Shown here piece after piece: positions 6,390 to 16,952 of a stretch of DNA of 52,523 nucleotides. This stretch comes from Treponema sp. (GTDB lineage Bacteria > Spirochaetota > Spirochaetia > Treponematales > Treponemataceae): contig JAFSRD010000035.1 of assembly GCA_017446265.1 (NCBI GenBank), positions 1-52,523 on the forward strand, read 5' to 3'. A program made the position numbers and the translations under genes. How positions within the stretch are numbered: the stretch's first letter is position 1; the number at the start of each line of letters is the position of its first letter. The notes beneath the pieces were generated by a model, which made no database searches, was not told where the DNA came from, and saw nothing but the letters and a program-made list of their open reading frames with translations.

Positions 6390-7772
6390 ATGCCTGATAA
6401 CAATTACCGTGAAATATGGCAAGAGGCCATGAATCAAATTCACGATACATATAAAAAATCTCAGCAAGAAGCAGAATTTAAACTGTGGTTCAACATGCAA
6501 TATATTGAAGATGCAGACAACACTATCACTGTTTCTGTGCCATCTGATTTTTTATGGCAGACAATGCAAAAAAAAGGCAACATAGATGCCGTCATAAAAA
6601 AAATAAAAGAACTTACCGGGCAAAATGCAATCACCATAAAACATATTACAAGCAATGCAAGCATTGCAGCATCAGAAACTGAAGACGCCGCTATGCAACA
6701 GCAAAAAACAACTGTAAAAGGCGATTCTCAAAAAAAGCACCCACAACTACGCGAAGATTTTAAATTTGACACATTTGTTTCTGGAGACAACAACAGTTTT
6801 GCATACAATGCTGCAATTGCAGTTTCAAAAAATCCTGGCAAAAAATATAATCCTATTCTGTTGTATGGTGGCGTTGGCCTTGGCAAAACACATCTTATGC
6901 AGGCAATAGGAAATTACATCTATGAAAAGCGCGGCGAACGGTGCAAAATATGCTATACGTCTGCAGAATCATTTACAAATGAGTTTACTGCTTCAATTTC
7001 ATCAAACACAACAAATAAATTTAAACTAAAATATCGCAATCTTGATATTTTGCTTATAGATGACATCCATTTTTTACAGAACAAACCGAGTACGCAAGAA
7101 GAACTTTTCTACACATTCAATGCGTTGCGCGACAAAAATTCGCAAATGGTATTCACCTGCGACCGTCCTATTACCGATTTAAAAGGATTTGCAGATAGAA
7201 TTCAAAGCCGCATCTCAAACGGCTTGTGTCTTGACTTGCAACCGCCAAACTATGAAACAAGACGCGCAATTTTGCTCAAAAAACTTAAGTTGCTTGGGCA
7301 AACGCTTCCTGACGATGTACTCGACTATATTGCAAAAAATGTGGAAACAAATGTACGCGATTTAGAATCTGCGCTTACAAAGATGATTGGCTACGCAGAT
7401 TTAATCCAAAAGCCTATTACAATAGAAATTACGCAACAGCAATTACGCGACATTTTTTCAAGTCCGTCTGCGGGCAATATTTCAATTGAAACTATTCAAA
7501 AAGTAGTCGCAGACGAGTACAATATTTCTGTTGCAGACATAAAAAGCAAAAAGCGCGACCAAAAATACGTTATTCCGCGTCAAATTGCACTCTACATTGC
7601 CCGTGAACTTACAGAATACTCGTTTACAGAGCTTGGAAGCGAATTCGGCGGACGCGACCATTCAACAGTAATGCATTCATGCGACAAAGTTTCATCAGAG
7701 ATGAAGATTGACTCGTCACTAAATGCACGCGTCCAACTGCTCATAAAAGAAATAAAAGATTACAAAAAGTGA
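6390..7772 (+). CDS. dnaA: Chromosomal replication initiator protein DnaA
   Basis: The AAA+ initiator binds DnaA boxes and melts oriC. The frame encodes 460 residues from ATG 6390 (462 from ATG 6384). Domain I is residues 1-85, followed by a short linker. The ATPase core has Walker A GGVGLGKTH near residue 160, Walker B LLIDDIHFL, and sensor motifs including SRISNGLCLDL. Domain IV carries the DnaA-box signature GGRDHSTVMHSCDKV near the C-terminus. I prefer 6390 because the TATAAT box ends 8 nt before it and 2 nt before the upstream ATG; there is no Shine-Dalgarno sequence, so the mRNA is probably leaderless. dnaN follows after a 220-nt gap rich in DnaA boxes. Confidence 0.96.
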   Translation: MPDNNYREIWQEAMNQIHDTYKKSQQEAEFKLWFNMQYIEDADNTITVSVPSDFLWQTMQKKGNIDAVIKKIKELTGQNAITIKHITSNASIAASETEDAAMQQQKTTVKGDSQKKHPQLREDFKFDTFVSGDNNSFAYNAAIAVSKNPGKKYNPILLYGGVGLGKTHLMQAIGNYIYEKRGERCKICYTSAESFTNEFTASISSNTTNKFKLKYRNLDILLIDDIHFLQNKPSTQEELFYTFNALRDKNSQMVFTCDRPITDLKGFADRIQSRISNGLCLDLQPPNYETRRAILLKKLKLLGQTLPDDVLDYIAKNVETNVRDLESALTKMIGYADLIQKPITIEITQQQLRDIFSSPSAGNISIETIQKVVADEYNISVADIKSKKRDQKYVIPRQIALYIARELTEYSFTELGSEFGGRDHSTVMHSCDKVSSEMKIDSSLNARVQLLIKEIKDYKK

Positions 7773-7789
7773 ATAATATGATATAGTGG

Positions 7790-7961
7790 AGTGGATAAAT
7801 AGTGCATAACTAGATATACTGTGGAAAAGCGGAAAACTTGTGAATAAAAGAGAGCTTGTTGTACACATTGCAACTTCTGTTCTTACAACAAAATAAAGCT
7901 TCTTTCCACAGTTTGCACGTACTTATTATTACCTTTATTAAATTTATAAAATTTAATAAAG
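7790..7961. other. oriC: Probable replication origin (oriC) between dnaA and dnaN
   Basis: The gap holds several DnaA-box matches: AGTGGATAA (7790-7798), AGTGCATAA (7801-7809), TGTGGAAAA (7820-7828), the perfect TTATNCACA-class TGTGAATAA (7839-7847) and CTTTCCACA (7902-7910). They are followed by an A/T-rich segment. That segment contains a perfect inverted repeat with 13-nt arms, CTTTATTAAATTT at 7933-7945 and its complement at 7949-7961, which is well placed as a DNA unwinding element. Gene orientation diverges around this area (gyrB left, dnaA/dnaN/recF right). An alternative or additional DnaA site is at 1339-1368. Confidence 0.65.
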
Positions 7962-7992
7962 TAAAAGATTGAAAACAGCGAAGGAGCAAAAC

Positions 7993-9096
7993 ATGAAATT
8001 TTCTTTTGACAAAGACGCACTCATCAAAGAAATTGCAATTGCACAAGAAATAATTACAAACAAAAGTCCTATTTCTATTCTTTCAAATATTCTGCTCAAC
8101 GCAGAAAATAATACGCTCACCATAAAAGCATCAGACTCTTCTGTAAACTTCACTACAAAAATCCCTGTAGAAGTAAAAGAAGAAGGAACGACAACTGTTT
8201 ACTGCGATAAATTTATGAGCATTCTTTCATCGTCACCATCTGGAGAAATTGAATTTACGCAAGAAGATGTTAAGGTAACAATAAAGCCTGTTGTAAAAAA
8301 AATACGTTTTCAGCTCAAAAGCATTGCAAGCGATAAATTTCCTGCAGTAAATAAAGCTGAAAATGTGCCGTTTTTTGATGTAAGTGCAAAAGAACTTAAA
8401 GCTATGATTTCTCAGACAATTTTTGCTGTATCAGAAGATGCGAACCGTTACTTTATGACAGGCGTATATTTTACAAAAGATAAAGACAATCTTGTCATGG
8501 TTGCAACAGATGGCAGACGACTTTCGTTTGTGAGCAAGGAAATTGCGCACGGCATACAAGATTTTCCACCTGCAATCGTTCCTGTAAAAATTTTAAGTTG
8601 CATTTTGAAAAACGCGTCTGATGAAGGAAATGTTTCACTTGCCATTGTAGATAAAATGATTTATGCAAAATTTGGCAATTATGAATTTTCTTCTTCATTG
8701 CTCGACGGACAGTTTCCGAATTATCAAAAAGTTATTCCTGAAAAACAGTCGTATTCTTTTGTTGTAAATAAAAATGATTTGGATTCTGCGCTTAAACGCA
8801 CGACAATCCTCATAGATAAAAAAGTAAGCCGTTTGCTGTTTAGGGTAGCATCCGGTACGCTTACGCTTATTTCACCAGAGACAGACTTGGGAACTGCTGC
8901 AGAAGAAATTCCGTGTCGTTACGACGGTGATGAAGTAACAATCGCGTTAAATTATTTGTATGTTGCAGAGCCTATTAAAGAAATTGATACGGAAGATGTT
9001 ATGTTTGAGTTTACCGAATCAATGAAAGCAATAACGCTCAAGGCAGAACCGTCTTCAGATTATTTTCATATCATTATGCCAATGAACCTTAACTGA
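7993..9096 (+). CDS. dnaN: DNA polymerase III beta subunit (sliding clamp)
   Basis: This 367-residue processivity clamp dimerises around DNA and tethers polymerase III. Three topologically repeated domains are recognisable: the N-terminal MKFSFDKDALIKEIAIAQ with ISILSNILL, the central TDGRRLSFV segment (near residue 180, conserved in beta clamps) and the C-terminal end YFHIIMPMNLN, which replaces the common MPMRL. ATG 7993 is chosen because AAGGAG lies 6-12 nt upstream; the open frame extends 8 codons further without support. The stop TGA overlaps the recF ATG by one base, implying coupled translation. Confidence 0.96.
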   Translation: MKFSFDKDALIKEIAIAQEIITNKSPISILSNILLNAENNTLTIKASDSSVNFTTKIPVEVKEEGTTTVYCDKFMSILSSSPSGEIEFTQEDVKVTIKPVVKKIRFQLKSIASDKFPAVNKAENVPFFDVSAKELKAMISQTIFAVSEDANRYFMTGVYFTKDKDNLVMVATDGRRLSFVSKEIAHGIQDFPPAIVPVKILSCILKNASDEGNVSLAIVDKMIYAKFGNYEFSSSLLDGQFPNYQKVIPEKQSYSFVVNKNDLDSALKRTTILIDKKVSRLLFRVASGTLTLISPETDLGTAAEEIPCRYDGDEVTIALNYLYVAEPIKEIDTEDVMFEFTESMKAITLKAEPSSDYFHIIMPMNLN

Positions 9097-10196
9097 TGCC
9101 GTTTTTGTCTTTGACAATTAATAATTTTCGCAATCTCGCAAATAAGACGATAGACATTTCAGCAAAAGAAGTATATTTTGTTGGAGAAAATGGGCAGGGC
9201 AAAAGCAATCTTCTAGAAGCGTTGTATTATTCTGCATACGGCACTTCATTTCGTACGCACACAGATTCGCAGATTGTTAAAAATGGTGAAAATAGTTTTG
9301 CGGTGCATACGCTCTATATGCAAGAAGGCGGCAGTTTGCACAAAATTGATATAACATATGCTTCTGGTGCAAAACGTATTGAGAAAAATGGTAAACGCAT
9401 TCAAGACAGAAAAGAGTTAATAAATACAATTCCATGTGTGTTGTTTTGTCATGACGACATGAAGTTTGCAACAGGCGAACCAGAATGGCGACGGTTTTTT
9501 CTTGATCAATCGCTTACTATGTTTAATCCGCTTTATATTGACGACATGCGCAATTATAAAAAAGTGCTCAAAAACAGAAATATGCTTCTCAAAGAAAAAT
9601 CATTTGACATGCTCAACGTGTATGATGTGCAACTTGCACAAAATGGTTTGGAAATTCAGAAAAAACGAAAAAATGCTGTATTTCAGTTTAATCAAATTTT
9701 TAGTGCGCTCTATGAAGATATTTCTGGCATACGCGGCGTAACAATTTTGTATATGCCGTCATGGAAAGAACCGCCTGACACTGTCGGCACGCGTTTTCCA
9801 ACAGTTGAAGATATTGTGCAGTTGCTTGAAAAAAATCGTTCGCGCGATGTAATTATGGAAACAACTATGAGCGGACCGCATCGCGACAAAGTGATTTTTA
9901 TGCGTGACGGCGAACAGTTTGTTCCAACTGCATCTACAGGGCAGCAGCGACTTATTGCTCTTTTGCTGCGCGTGTCGCAAGCGGTATACTATACGCGCAT
10001 TACAAATGCAAAACCGCTCTTTCTCATGGATGATGTGTTGCTTGAGCTTGATTTGAATAAGCGGCAAAAACTTACTGCGTTGCTTCCTGAATACGCGCAG
10101 TTGTTTTGTACATTTTTGCCTGAAGAACCATATGAGCGGTATAAAAAAAGTACAACGCGCATATATCGCATAGAAAAAGGAATGTGGCATGATTAA
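9096..10196 (+). CDS. recF: DNA replication and repair protein RecF
   Basis: RecF is an SMC-like ATPase that loads RecA at gaps with RecO and RecR. The 366-residue product has Walker A VGENGQGKSNLLEALYY near residue 30, the family motif FFLDQSLTMFNP near residue 130, the ABC-type signature STGQQRLIALLLRVSQA near 285 and the Walker B/D-loop LFLMDDVLLELD near 315. ATG 9096 overlaps the dnaN stop. Its position after dnaN is the classical dnaA-dnaN-recF order. A MerR gene follows 21 nt later instead of the DUF721 gene seen at this place in some treponemes. Confidence 0.95.
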   Translation: MPFLSLTINNFRNLANKTIDISAKEVYFVGENGQGKSNLLEALYYSAYGTSFRTHTDSQIVKNGENSFAVHTLYMQEGGSLHKIDITYASGAKRIEKNGKRIQDRKELINTIPCVLFCHDDMKFATGEPEWRRFFLDQSLTMFNPLYIDDMRNYKKVLKNRNMLLKEKSFDMLNVYDVQLAQNGLEIQKKRKNAVFQFNQIFSALYEDISGIRGVTILYMPSWKEPPDTVGTRFPTVEDIVQLLEKNRSRDVIMETTMSGPHRDKVIFMRDGEQFVPTASTGQQRLIALLLRVSQAVYYTRITNAKPLFLMDDVLLELDLNKRQKLTALLPEYAQLFCTFLPEEPYERYKKSTTRIYRIEKGMWHD

Positions 10197-10217
10197 AGTG
10201 CTTTATGGGAGAAAAAA

Positions 10218-10553
10218 ATGGCAGTCTATTCTATCGGTGATGTAGAAGAACTTACCGGTGTAAAAGCTCATGTGTTGCGTTATTGGGAAAGCGTCATTCC
10301 CGGTTTTGCACCGCAAAAAAATATAGCGGGCAGACGAGAATATTCGCAGCGAGAAATAGATATCATTCTCCGTTTAAAATATCTTATCACTGTTAAAAAA
10401 TTTACTATTGAAGGTGCACGAAGCCAAATTATAGAAGAAGCCGCGTTGCTCGACACGAATGCAGAATTGCTGCAAACTATTCACGACATACGAGCTGATT
10501 TAACAACAATGTATCTTGTTATAAGGAAATACAGAAAACATGAAACAAAGTAA
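10218..10553 (+). CDS. MerR-family transcriptional regulator
   Basis: A 111-residue protein whose first 70 residues form a MerR winged-helix DNA-binding domain: YSIGDVEELTGVKAHVLRYWE (residues 4-24), REYSQREIDIILRLKYL and TIEGAR. A short coiled-coil tail follows for dimerisation. There is no cysteine-rich or ligand-binding C-terminal domain, so the effector cannot be predicted. The start has GGGAGAAAA immediately upstream. The gene follows recF closely, and its last codons overlap the next gene's ATG (10540) by 14 nt, which argues for one operon with translational coupling. Confidence 0.85.
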   Translation: MAVYSIGDVEELTGVKAHVLRYWESVIPGFAPQKNIAGRREYSQREIDIILRLKYLITVKKFTIEGARSQIIEEAALLDTNAELLQTIHDIRADLTTMYLVIRKYRKHETK

Positions 10554-11890
10554 TGCAATAAAGTGGTACGGTAAATTTATTCGTGTAAAAGAGGTGTCGC
10601 GCAAAAAAAGAAAAGGGCGTACAGGAAAATGAAAAAATACTGCAAAAGAAAAAAATACGAGAAGAACAAAAAGTAACAATTAATAAAAAAATTGATGCAC
10701 AAATTGTTTTACACAAAAAACTTTTTACGTTTCATAATGATGAAGCGCAAAAAATTATTAATTCGTTTGACGAGATTGTACAAGACGTGTTTCCTATTAA
10801 AAGCAGGCAACAGCAGGCGCTTTTGCAAGAAGTGCGCCGACTTTCCCACGAGTTGACAGATGAACGCAGCGAACGGCGGCTCAGCTATATGAATACGCCT
10901 GTTGTTCTTTCTGCGTACGTACGATATTTTTGCTGGTGGAATATAATTCGTTTTACGCGCCTTTTTTCAAATTGCGATTTTTCGCTTGTTGATGGCGATT
11001 CGTGCATTGACGTTGGAAGCGGGCCGCTGACAGCAGTTATTTCCTTATGGCTTTCACATCCTGAATTGCGCAATAAAAAACTTACCTGGTATTGCATGGA
11101 CATTTCGCAAAATGCACTTTCTCTTGGAGAAGATTTGTATCTTTCGATTGCATCGCGTACGCCACCAACAGATGAAAACGCAGCAGCGCATTGGAATATA
11201 GTTCGCGTAAAAGGCGCGTTTGGAACAAGCATAAAACAAAAGGCAGCGCTCACTATATGCGCGAATATGGTAAACGAGCTATATGACGCAAACAGTGCAA
11301 GCGATGAGGCGTTTGCGGAAAAATTTGCGACAGCGATTCTTTCCTATGCGTCTGAAACAGGCGCTGTGTTTGTCATTGAGCCTGGTGTTCCGCAAAATGC
11401 GCATATTATCAGTTTGCTGCGAGCGCAGTTTCTTAAAAGTGGTCTGGCAATTATTTCACCATGTCCTCACGAGCAAAAATGCGCTATGGACGGCTACCAC
11501 GCAAAACGCGGAGGAAAAGCGAAGTGGTGCAATTTTGCGTTTTCAACGGAAAACGCACCGCTTGCGTTGCAAAAGTTTTCAACAGATGCAGGCATTCCAA
11601 AAGAGCGTGCTGTAGTGAGTTTTATTTTTGCTAAAAGAAATGGCGCATCCAAAAATGAACAGCACTGCACGAAGCAAAAGCACCTTGCGCTTCGCATTGC
11701 AAGCCACACAATTTTTTTGCCAAATCATCAAACAGGATTTTATGCATGCAGCGAATGCGGCCTTACGCTTGTGGTAAACAGTTCGTCGGTAAAAATTGCA
11801 AGTGGCGACAGCTTGCTTGTAAAACCGCTGCGCGCGTTGAAAAATCTTTCACACGATAAAAAAACAAATGCAGTTGTGTTGACCATCTAA
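10540..11890 (+). CDS. Rsm22-type SAM-dependent methyltransferase, reading frame interrupted at an A7 run
   Basis: Two frames together make one protein of about 449 residues. The first starts at ATG 10540 behind AAGGAA and runs 30 codons to TGA 10630-10632. The second, shifted by +1, is open from about 10586 to TAA 11888-11890 and carries the domain. Continuity is restored if one A is skipped in the seven-A run at 10603-10609. The main part shows the SAM-binding motif DVGSGPLT, the Rsm22 motif CPHEQKCAM followed by WCNFAF, and a C-terminal CSECG pair. Those cysteines fit the Fe-S cluster of Rsm22/METTL17 small-subunit assembly methyltransferases. If translation started only at GTG 10787 it would lose about 80 residues. 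Pseudogene, slippage or sequence error remain open. Confidence 0.75.
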
Positions 11891-11930
11891 TTATTTTTTT
11901 AAGCAATAAAAGTATTTTGAGAGGCGTTAT

Positions 11931-13316
11931 ATGGCACGCGAGAACTTTGACATTTCCAAACTCACTCAGCATGCTGACAATTTTTCCCTAAAAACGTTGC
12001 TTTCATACGTGTGGCAGTTGAGCGTGCCAAGCATTCTCGCGCAGATTTCTTCAATCGTCATGCAGTACATAGATGCGGCAATGGTCGGACACATAGGCGC
12101 AAACGCGGCTGCTGCAATAGGGCTTGTGTCTCCTTCAATGTGGCTTTTTGGCGGCATATGCTATTCGTTTTCGATAGGATTTACAGTGCAAGTTGCGCAA
12201 GCAATTGGTGCAGGCGAGCGGAACCGTGCAAAACAGTTGCTTTGCGAATCAATTGTCGTGTGCGTTGCAATTGCAAGCATTGTTGCCGCCATAAGTTGTG
12301 CTATAAGTGGCAGACTTCCTGCGTGGCTCGGCGCAGAACAAGCGATTCATTGCGACGCATCAATATATTTTTTTGTGTTTCAGTTGACGCTGCCAATTTT
12401 TCAAATAGTGTATCTGTTCAGCGGCATGCTGCAAGCAAGCGGCGACATGAAAACGCCTGGCATTTTAAATGCGCTCATGTGCGCGCTTGATGTTGTGTTT
12501 AACTATGTGTTTATCGTTGTGCTTAAATGTGGTGTTGCAGGTGCGGCGTATGGTTCAGCGTGCGCTGCTATTGTTACGGCTGCTTTGATTGCATATGCGA
12601 CGCTTGCGTGCTCGCCGTATTTTTCCATACGAGAGCGCAATGGTGATGTTGTGCAGCATTCGTATTCGTGGAAAATGAACAAAGACGATTTTCAGCGCGC
12701 TGTAAAAATTGCACTGCCGATTGCAGGTGAGCGCGCTGCAATGAGCGGGGCAATGGTTGCAACAACAGGATTGATTGCGCCGCTTGGAGCAGTGCCACTT
12801 GCCGCAAACTCATTCGCGGTAACGGCAGAATCGTTGTGCTACATGCCTGGCTACGGCATTGAAGAAGCTGCAATGACGCTTGTAGGGCAAAGCGTGGGTG
12901 CAAAACGGCGCGACCTTGCAAAGCGGTTTGCGTGGCTTACTGTGGCAAGTGGCATGGTGATTATGGCGGTTGCAGGATTAGTGATGTATGCAGCGTGTCC
13001 TGTAGTGTTTGCGTTTCTCACAGACGATGTAGAAGTGCAATCGCTTGCAACAAGCGTGCTGCGCCTTGAACTTGTTGCAGAGCCGTTTTTTGCCGCTTCA
13101 ATTGTCGCATCTGGCGCACTTCGCGGTGCAGGTGAAACGCTTATCCCCAGCATAATAAATTTTGGAAGCATCTGGGGTGTACGCATTGTGCTTGCTGTTG
13201 TGCTCGTACCGCATTTTGGATTGCACGGTGCATGGATCGCCATGTGCGCAGAATTATGTTTTCGCGGCATACTTTTTTTGATTTGTCTTTGCGCATTTTC
13301 CCGCATGAAAATCTAA
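11931..13316 (+). CDS. MATE-family multidrug/cation antiporter
   Basis: This 461-residue polytopic inner-membrane protein has about twelve hydrophobic segments in two homologous halves. The first half begins LSVPSILAQISSIVMQYIDAAMVGHIG, the typical MATE helix-1 region. The second half repeats the pattern at AVKIALPIAGERAAMSGAMV, near residue 255. Family members export drugs or metabolites in exchange for sodium or protons; the substrate is not predictable. The start has GAGAGGCG upstream. It lies 40 nt after the Rsm22 gene, so it may share its transcript. A DinF/NorM-like assignment cannot be separated by eye. Confidence 0.88.
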   Translation: MARENFDISKLTQHADNFSLKTLLSYVWQLSVPSILAQISSIVMQYIDAAMVGHIGANAAAAIGLVSPSMWLFGGICYSFSIGFTVQVAQAIGAGERNRAKQLLCESIVVCVAIASIVAAISCAISGRLPAWLGAEQAIHCDASIYFFVFQLTLPIFQIVYLFSGMLQASGDMKTPGILNALMCALDVVFNYVFIVVLKCGVAGAAYGSACAAIVTAALIAYATLACSPYFSIRERNGDVVQHSYSWKMNKDDFQRAVKIALPIAGERAAMSGAMVATTGLIAPLGAVPLAANSFAVTAESLCYMPGYGIEEAAMTLVGQSVGAKRRDLAKRFAWLTVASGMVIMAVAGLVMYAACPVVFAFLTDDVEVQSLATSVLRLELVAEPFFAASIVASGALRGAGETLIPSIINFGSIWGVRIVLAVVLVPHFGLHGAWIAMCAELCFRGILFLICLCAFSRMKI

Positions 13317-13336
13317 TCAAATTGTAGTTTGCGTTG

Positions 13337-13365
13337 TTGATTATTTACCACCCATGCATTATTAT
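13337..13365 (+). promoter_or_regulatory. eno promoter
   Basis: TTGATT (13337-13342), a 17-nt spacer and TATTAT (13360-13365) lie about 38 nt upstream of the enolase start. The start itself has a strong GGAGG site. Confidence 0.5.
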
Positions 13366-13367
13366 AG

Positions 13368-14699
<1,332 letters not shown>

Positions 14700-14772
14700 C
14701 GCACGGAGCATGCTCCATATTGTTCGCATGTCGTTACGGCGCGGGCGAGGCGCACTGCATATGGGCTGTCAT

Positions 14773-16128
14773 TTACGGTAGGGCAAGCCTATATGCTTTG
14801 GAACCGCGCTGTTGCGACCACTGTGCCCTGCGTTTTTGTGGAAGTGTTGCGATTTCTGCTGGTACAAAGCCGAATTTTTCAAACCAGTCAAATGTTTGTG
14901 TTGATAAAACGAACACGCTTTTGCAATTTTCTTTTTTTGCGCGTGCAAGAAGCGTTTCAATAAGTTGTGCGCCTACGCCCATATGCGCATATGCTTCGGC
15001 TACTGCAACAGCTGCGATTTCTGCTTGATTTTCATCATACATGTGGAGTGCGGCGCATGCGCGTATGCCGCCGTCAAGTTCGTACACAATGTAGTCTGCA
15101 AGCGCATCTCGGAGCTGACGGTCAGTGCGTGGCAGCAGTTTTCCGTTGGCAACAAATGGGCGCATAAGCGAAAGAACGGCGGGCACGTCTTCGTTTTGCA
15201 TTGCGCGTATATCGCCATAATTTTTTGCGTAAATCATTGTGCCGCTTCCCATGTCGGAAAACAGTTCGCATGGCAGCACGCCGTCTTGTGAACCATTTAA
15301 AATATGCACGCGTTGTACGCCCGCCGCACATGCGCGAGACGCAATATGTAAAAGCGACATGATTTTTTCATTGTTGCTGTTTTTAACGGCGTGGTCGTAC
15401 GCGTTTGTGCTGTTCGCGGCAATAAAAGCGGCAACTTCGTCAAGATTGAGAGCAGGCACTTCGCCTGTTTCTGACGTACCGATAGTTTCTGGAATAATAA
15501 AATGAGGCGCACAAAGTTCTGCATTGGGAATAACAAAAAACAATTTGTCTGCTTGGAGCTGTACCGCAATTTCCTTTGCAAGTGCAACTGACGAAATGTT
15601 GTATGGTTTTCCTGCAATACTCCACCCTATGCATGGAAAAATCGGGATAAAGCCGTCTTGCAAAACAATGCGGATTGAGTCTGTGTGCAGTTTGTCAATT
15701 TTGCCTGCGGTACTGTAATCAAAGCCGTGTTGCACGCCCAATGCACGTGCGCGCACCCAGTTGCCGATTACTGCGGGAATATGTTCTGCTGCGAGAGATG
15801 TCATCACCGTATTTGAAACGTCGAATGCAGCCATCTTGATGTGCGACATAGCTTCGCCGGTTGTAATTCGGATGCCGTTTTGCAGCGTCCATGAAACGCC
15901 TGCTGATGCCAGCACATAGTCAATCCGGTTGCGCGCGCCGGGCACAATGAGTACGCGCAGACCTGCGCGGTGGATTAAGCTGATGTCGCGAATGTGACTT
16001 GAAAAAAGCGTTGAGTCGATTATTGCATCGTCAAGGTATATGACAACGAGCGCATTTTTAAAACGCTCAATGTATCGAATAACGTCGCGAATGCTTTGTG
16101 CCTTTTGCATGCGTAAATTTTCGTGCAT
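14773..16128 (-). CDS. argA: Amino-acid N-acetyltransferase (N-acetylglutamate synthase, ArgA-like)
   Basis: This 451-residue protein has an N-terminal amino-acid-kinase fold (residues about 15-290, with FKNALVVIYLDDAII and VLIVPGARNRIDYVL). A C-terminal GNAT domain (about 310-440) carries the acetyl-CoA loop AYAHMGVGAQLIETL. This two-domain layout is that of classical ArgA, which makes N-acetylglutamate at the start of arginine synthesis. No other arg gene is in the window. The promoter TTGCAT-17-TATAAT (16134-16162) ends 5 nt before ATG 16128, and there is no Shine-Dalgarno sequence, so the transcript is likely leaderless. An alternative in-frame ATG six codons later seems less likely. Confidence 0.87.
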   Translation of the reverse strand: MHENLRMQKAQSIRDVIRYIERFKNALVVIYLDDAIIDSTLFSSHIRDISLIHRAGLRVLIVPGARNRIDYVLASAGVSWTLQNGIRITTGEAMSHIKMAAFDVSNTVMTSLAAEHIPAVIGNWVRARALGVQHGFDYSTAGKIDKLHTDSIRIVLQDGFIPIFPCIGWSIAGKPYNISSVALAKEIAVQLQADKLFFVIPNAELCAPHFIIPETIGTSETGEVPALNLDEVAAFIAANSTNAYDHAVKNSNNEKIMSLLHIASRACAAGVQRVHILNGSQDGVLPCELFSDMGSGTMIYAKNYGDIRAMQNEDVPAVLSLMRPFVANGKLLPRTDRQLRDALADYIVYELDGGIRACAALHMYDENQAEIAAVAVAEAYAHMGVGAQLIETLLARAKKENCKSVFVLSTQTFDWFEKFGFVPAEIATLPQKRRAQWSQQRGSKAYRLALP

Positions 16129-16133
16129 ACTGT

Positions 16134-16162
16134 ATTATATCGCAGGATATGTGTGCATGCAA
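16134..16162 (-). promoter_or_regulatory. argA promoter, leaderless arrangement
   Basis: On the minus strand, TTGCAT (16157-16162), a 17-nt spacer and perfect TATAAT (16134-16139) precede the ATG at 16128 by only 5 nt. Confidence 0.65.
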
Positions 16163-16290
16163 TCTGCAAAATGAAGGCACCTGCTTTTTGCGATACGGCA
16201 GCAACATGATTTGAAAAGCGTGACATAGCACAAAAAAATGATGTTTGCTAAAATGCATAGAAAATCTGCATAATTTGGGAGAAACGAGAA

Positions 16291-16788
16291 ATGACAATAC
16301 GCAACGCGGAAATAAAAGATTTTGATAGCATTATGCGCGTATACGCATGTGCGCGCGAATACATGTGTAAAAACGGCAATTCTACGCAATGGGGAAAAAC
16401 ATTTCCGCCTGAGCTATTAATAAAAGAGGATATTGAGAACGGGCGTAATTATGTTGTTGAAAAAGATGGCATTGTGCACGGCGTATTTGCGTTTATTCTT
16501 GGACGCGATCCAACATATGCGCATATTGAAAACGGCGCATGGCTCAGCGACAAGCCATACGGCACTATTCATCGCATTGCAAGTGATGGAGCCGTACACG
16601 GCATATTTTCAGCGGCTATTGCATTTTGCAAAGCACATGCAGCCAGCATGCATATTGCCCATCTACGCATAGATACACATGAAAACAACATGACAATGCA
16701 GCACGTAATTGAAAAAGCAGGTTTCAAAAAGTGCGGCATTATCTATACGAATGACGGCACGCCGCGCATTGCATATGAGTTTGTTTAA
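16291..16788 (+). CDS. GNAT-family N-acetyltransferase
   Basis: A 165-residue single-domain acetyltransferase. It begins TIRNAEIKDFDSIMRVY, typical of GNAT strand 1 and helix 1. A middle segment, YVVEKDGIVHGVFAFI, forms the central sheet. The late region LRIDTHENNMTMQHVIEKAGFKKCGIIY matches the GNAT motif B end, where the N-x-x-M-x-x-x-x-x-K-x-G-F pattern is common. The substrate is unknown; small metabolites or protein N-termini are possible. The start has GGGAGAAACGAGAA. It is transcribed divergently from argA with a 162-nt gap. Confidence 0.82.
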   Translation: MTIRNAEIKDFDSIMRVYACAREYMCKNGNSTQWGKTFPPELLIKEDIENGRNYVVEKDGIVHGVFAFILGRDPTYAHIENGAWLSDKPYGTIHRIASDGAVHGIFSAAIAFCKAHAASMHIAHLRIDTHENNMTMQHVIEKAGFKKCGIIYTNDGTPRIAYEFV

Positions 16789-16952
16789 TTTTTACTCCGC
16801 GCAATTATATCGTTGTGCATACATCACGCGTGGGCATGCAAAAGCAGAACGATAGAATGATGCAGTAGAGTATTTTGTTAAACATGCCGATAAAATGATG
16901 TATGAAAAAACGTCAGTTCTATACGGGTTATTAAAAAAGTAGGAGATAATTG

